From: Bacillus sp. A301a_S52
GTDB lineage: Bacteria > Bacillota > Bacilli > Bacillales > Salisediminibacteriaceae
Assembly (NCBI GenBank): GCA_024701455.1
Contig: JABXYP010000001.1
Location: 934,001 to 998,000 of the forward strand
Direction: 5' to 3'
Length of the DNA stretch: 64,000 nucleotides
Position numbers and translations under genes: made by a program. Within the stretch, counting starts at the first letter, position 1. Every line of letters begins with the position of its first letter. Below are positions 62,912-64,000 of this stretch, piece after piece. Under the pieces are notes generated by a model that did no database searches, was not told the origin of the DNA, and was given only the letters and a program-made list of their open reading frames with translations.

Positions 62912-62940
62912 TTTACAAGTTCGTTATAAAGAACTATACT
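62912..62940 (+). promoter_or_regulatory. Promoter with SinR-like operator O2 in the spacer
   Basis: TTTACA (62912-62917), 17-bp spacer, TATACT (62935-62940). The palindrome GTTCGTTATAAAGAAC occupies 62919-62934, all but one base of the spacer. Its right arm is an exact SinR half-site (GTTCTTT reversed). Binding there should block polymerase. Confidence 0.72.
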
Positions 62941-62954
62941 GAGTGAAAGAGATT

Positions 62955-62970
62955 GTTCTATTTTAAGAAC
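62955..62970 (+). promoter_or_regulatory. SinR-like operator O3
   Basis: GTTCTATTTTAAGAAC: GTTC-N8-GAAC, just downstream of the predicted transcription start, centred 36 bp after O2. Confidence 0.6.
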
Positions 62971-63007
62971 AAATGACGGTATAAACAATGTGAAAAGGGG
63001 TGCGACG

Positions 63008-64000
63008 ATGGCTTTAAGAAAAAGAAATGCAGTTGTAACGAGACGACCTAAATTAATTCCTCTCAGGCCGCTAAAAACTGAAAGAAAATTGATGGCTTTA
63101 CAAGTAAATGATGCTTATGTAACGGGACGGCAAGAAAGTAAAGTGACTACAGATACACATGACTCATTTTATGGTATCTTAGCACCCCTGGTAAACAAAG
63201 AAGAAGTGACGGACATTACAATTTTCGGCTCAGAACAGATCTATTATATGAAAGGTGAACGACCTGTTAGAAGCAAGTTAACGTTTAATAATGATAAAGA
63301 AGTAGTCGCTTATATTGAAAATCTGGCTATACTATCAGGCAAAGAACGAGATATAGAATCGCCAGTTATGGAATGGCATTTACCAGACGGCAATAGAGCC
63401 ATTGCCATTCTGCCGCCCTTTAGTTTTAAAGGTCCAGTGCTACGTATTCGTAAAAATAAACAGAGGCAAGCAACAGGCGATGATTTACTTAATGAGGGCA
63501 TGATTAATGAAGGCTCATTACACTATCTTCAATCAGCTATTTCTTGTGGCAAGTCACTTCTTATTACTGGTGAAAAAAGGGTGGGCAAAACGATGTTGCT
63601 GAACGCCTTAGCAACATCGATTCCTGACGAGGAAGAGATTGTGACAATCGAAGAAGATGCAGAACTTACGTTAAAGCAGTCCCGAGTTATGTCACTTGGC
63701 TCCCCTTTTAATACGAAGGTGTTAGAGGCCGCATTTAAGATGGCACCTAACCGATTAATTGTTGACGGAGGCAGGCCGGCTGATATTTTTGAAATGCTTT
63801 GTCAGAGCAAAAACCATGCTGTAAGTCTGTTGGGCACAATTGAATCAGCTTCCCCTGAAGAGGCTTTAGAGAAATTGGAAGCAGCAGCTGCGTGGTTATA
63901 TTCAGGTTGGTCCATGCAGCTCATAAGAAAAGAAATAACGAAGTCCATTGATCTAATTGTGCATGTTACCCAGCAAGACGAGGGGAAAACAGTCGTATCA
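63008..64000 (+). CDS. Divergent CpaF/TadA-type secretion ATPase, incomplete at the window end
   Basis: The first 331 codons, running off the right edge. Start ATG 63008 follows AAAAGGGG by 7 bases. Seen: an N-terminal DITIFGSEQIYYMKGERPV as in CpaF/VirB11, Walker A TGEKRVGKT near residue 190, and TIEEDAELTL for the Asp box. The Walker B region reads NRLIVDGGRPAD where CpaF has DRIIVGEVRG, and the His-box GTIHA is GTIES. Family members energise Flp/Tad pilus assembly at the membrane. ATPase function may be altered. The promoter carries three SinR-like palindromes. Confidence 0.75.
   Translation, partial: MALRKRNAVVTRRPKLIPLRPLKTERKLMALQVNDAYVTGRQESKVTTDTHDSFYGILAPLVNKEEVTDITIFGSEQIYYMKGERPVRSKLTFNNDKEVVAYIENLAILSGKERDIESPVMEWHLPDGNRAIAILPPFSFKGPVLRIRKNKQRQATGDDLLNEGMINEGSLHYLQSAISCGKSLLITGEKRVGKTMLLNALATSIPDEEEIVTIEEDAELTLKQSRVMSLGSPFNTKVLEAAFKMAPNRLIVDGGRPADIFEMLCQSKNHAVSLLGTIESASPEEALEKLEAAAAWLYSGWSMQLIRKEITKSIDLIVHVTQQDEGKTVVS

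Noticed and set aside
62837..62970. LexA (SOS) boxes
   Set aside because: LexA sites in bacilli are GAAC-N4-GTTC; here the arms are in the opposite order with an 8-base spacer, which fits SinR geometry.
1..64000. tRNA, rRNA, CRISPR arrays, prophage or intact insertion sequences
   Set aside because: None were seen: no regularly spaced identical repeats, no cloverleaf-like runs noticed, no transposase, integrase or capsid genes.

Overview
The window reads as chromosome of a low-GC Gram-positive Bacillaceae. Evidence: strong AGGAGG-type ribosome sites, sigma-A promoters, T-tailed hairpin terminators, and typical bacilli families (YesM/YesN, PucR, YpjP, CsbD, SinI, CydDC, Opp). The exported solute-binding proteins are very acidic, which suggests an alkaliphile or halophile of the Salipaludibacillus/Evansella kind; that placement is inference. 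I see no tRNA, rRNA, CRISPR array or intact transposon.

Layout. (1) 1-14.8 kb: a plant-glycan uptake and breakdown locus. It has the end of a GH95 fucosidase, a YesM/YesN two-component pair, an LplB/LplC/lipoprotein ABC importer, a YicI-like GH31 alpha-xylosidase, a GH3 enzyme, a decayed second binding-protein gene and a YesL-like protein. The enzyme set fits (fucosylated) xyloglucan oligosaccharides. (2) 15-16.7 kb: three tandem paralogues of a small membrane protein, the third frameshifted. (3) 16.8-36.1 kb: purine catabolism. It has a FAH-family hydrolase, amidase, allantoinase, PucR, xanthine dehydrogenase (pucCDE), its XdhC and MocA maturation factors, a riboswitch-controlled guanine-deaminase-like enzyme, a split pucL (OHCU decarboxylase and uricase as separate genes), pucM, allantoate amidohydrolase, pucG, a BASS-type transporter and an SDR. 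(4) 36.7-42.8 kb: an oppDFABC peptide importer with CodY- and cre-like sites upstream. (5) 43-47.5 kb: YpjP, an atypical OmpR-type regulator, a c-di-GMP-I riboswitch ahead of a SinI-family anti-repressor, and an amidase/holin pair. (6) 48-56.1 kb: cydDC, a CoA-disulfide-reductase/rhodanese/TusA fusion with a palindromic operator, CsbD and an amidase. (7) 56.3-62.4 kb: two ABC ATPases, a permease fused to an M1-peptidase-like domain without HExxH, an ECF sigma factor and a probable membrane anti-sigma. (8) 63 kb to the end: an incomplete, divergent CpaF/TadA-type ATPase gene.

The most notable regulatory signals are these. A class I cyclic-dinucleotide riboswitch precedes sinI. Three GTTC-N8-GAAC palindromes with SinR geometry lie around the promoter of the CpaF-like gene 17 kb away, one filling the -35/-10 spacer exactly. 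Together they suggest a c-di-GMP to SinI to SinR to surface-appendage circuit. A C74 (guanine-class) purine riboswitch shares its P1 strand with a terminator, so it is predicted to be a ligand-ON switch for purine breakdown. A family of about 155-bp structured repeats, often bounded by TTTAT, is scattered in at least eight intergenic places.
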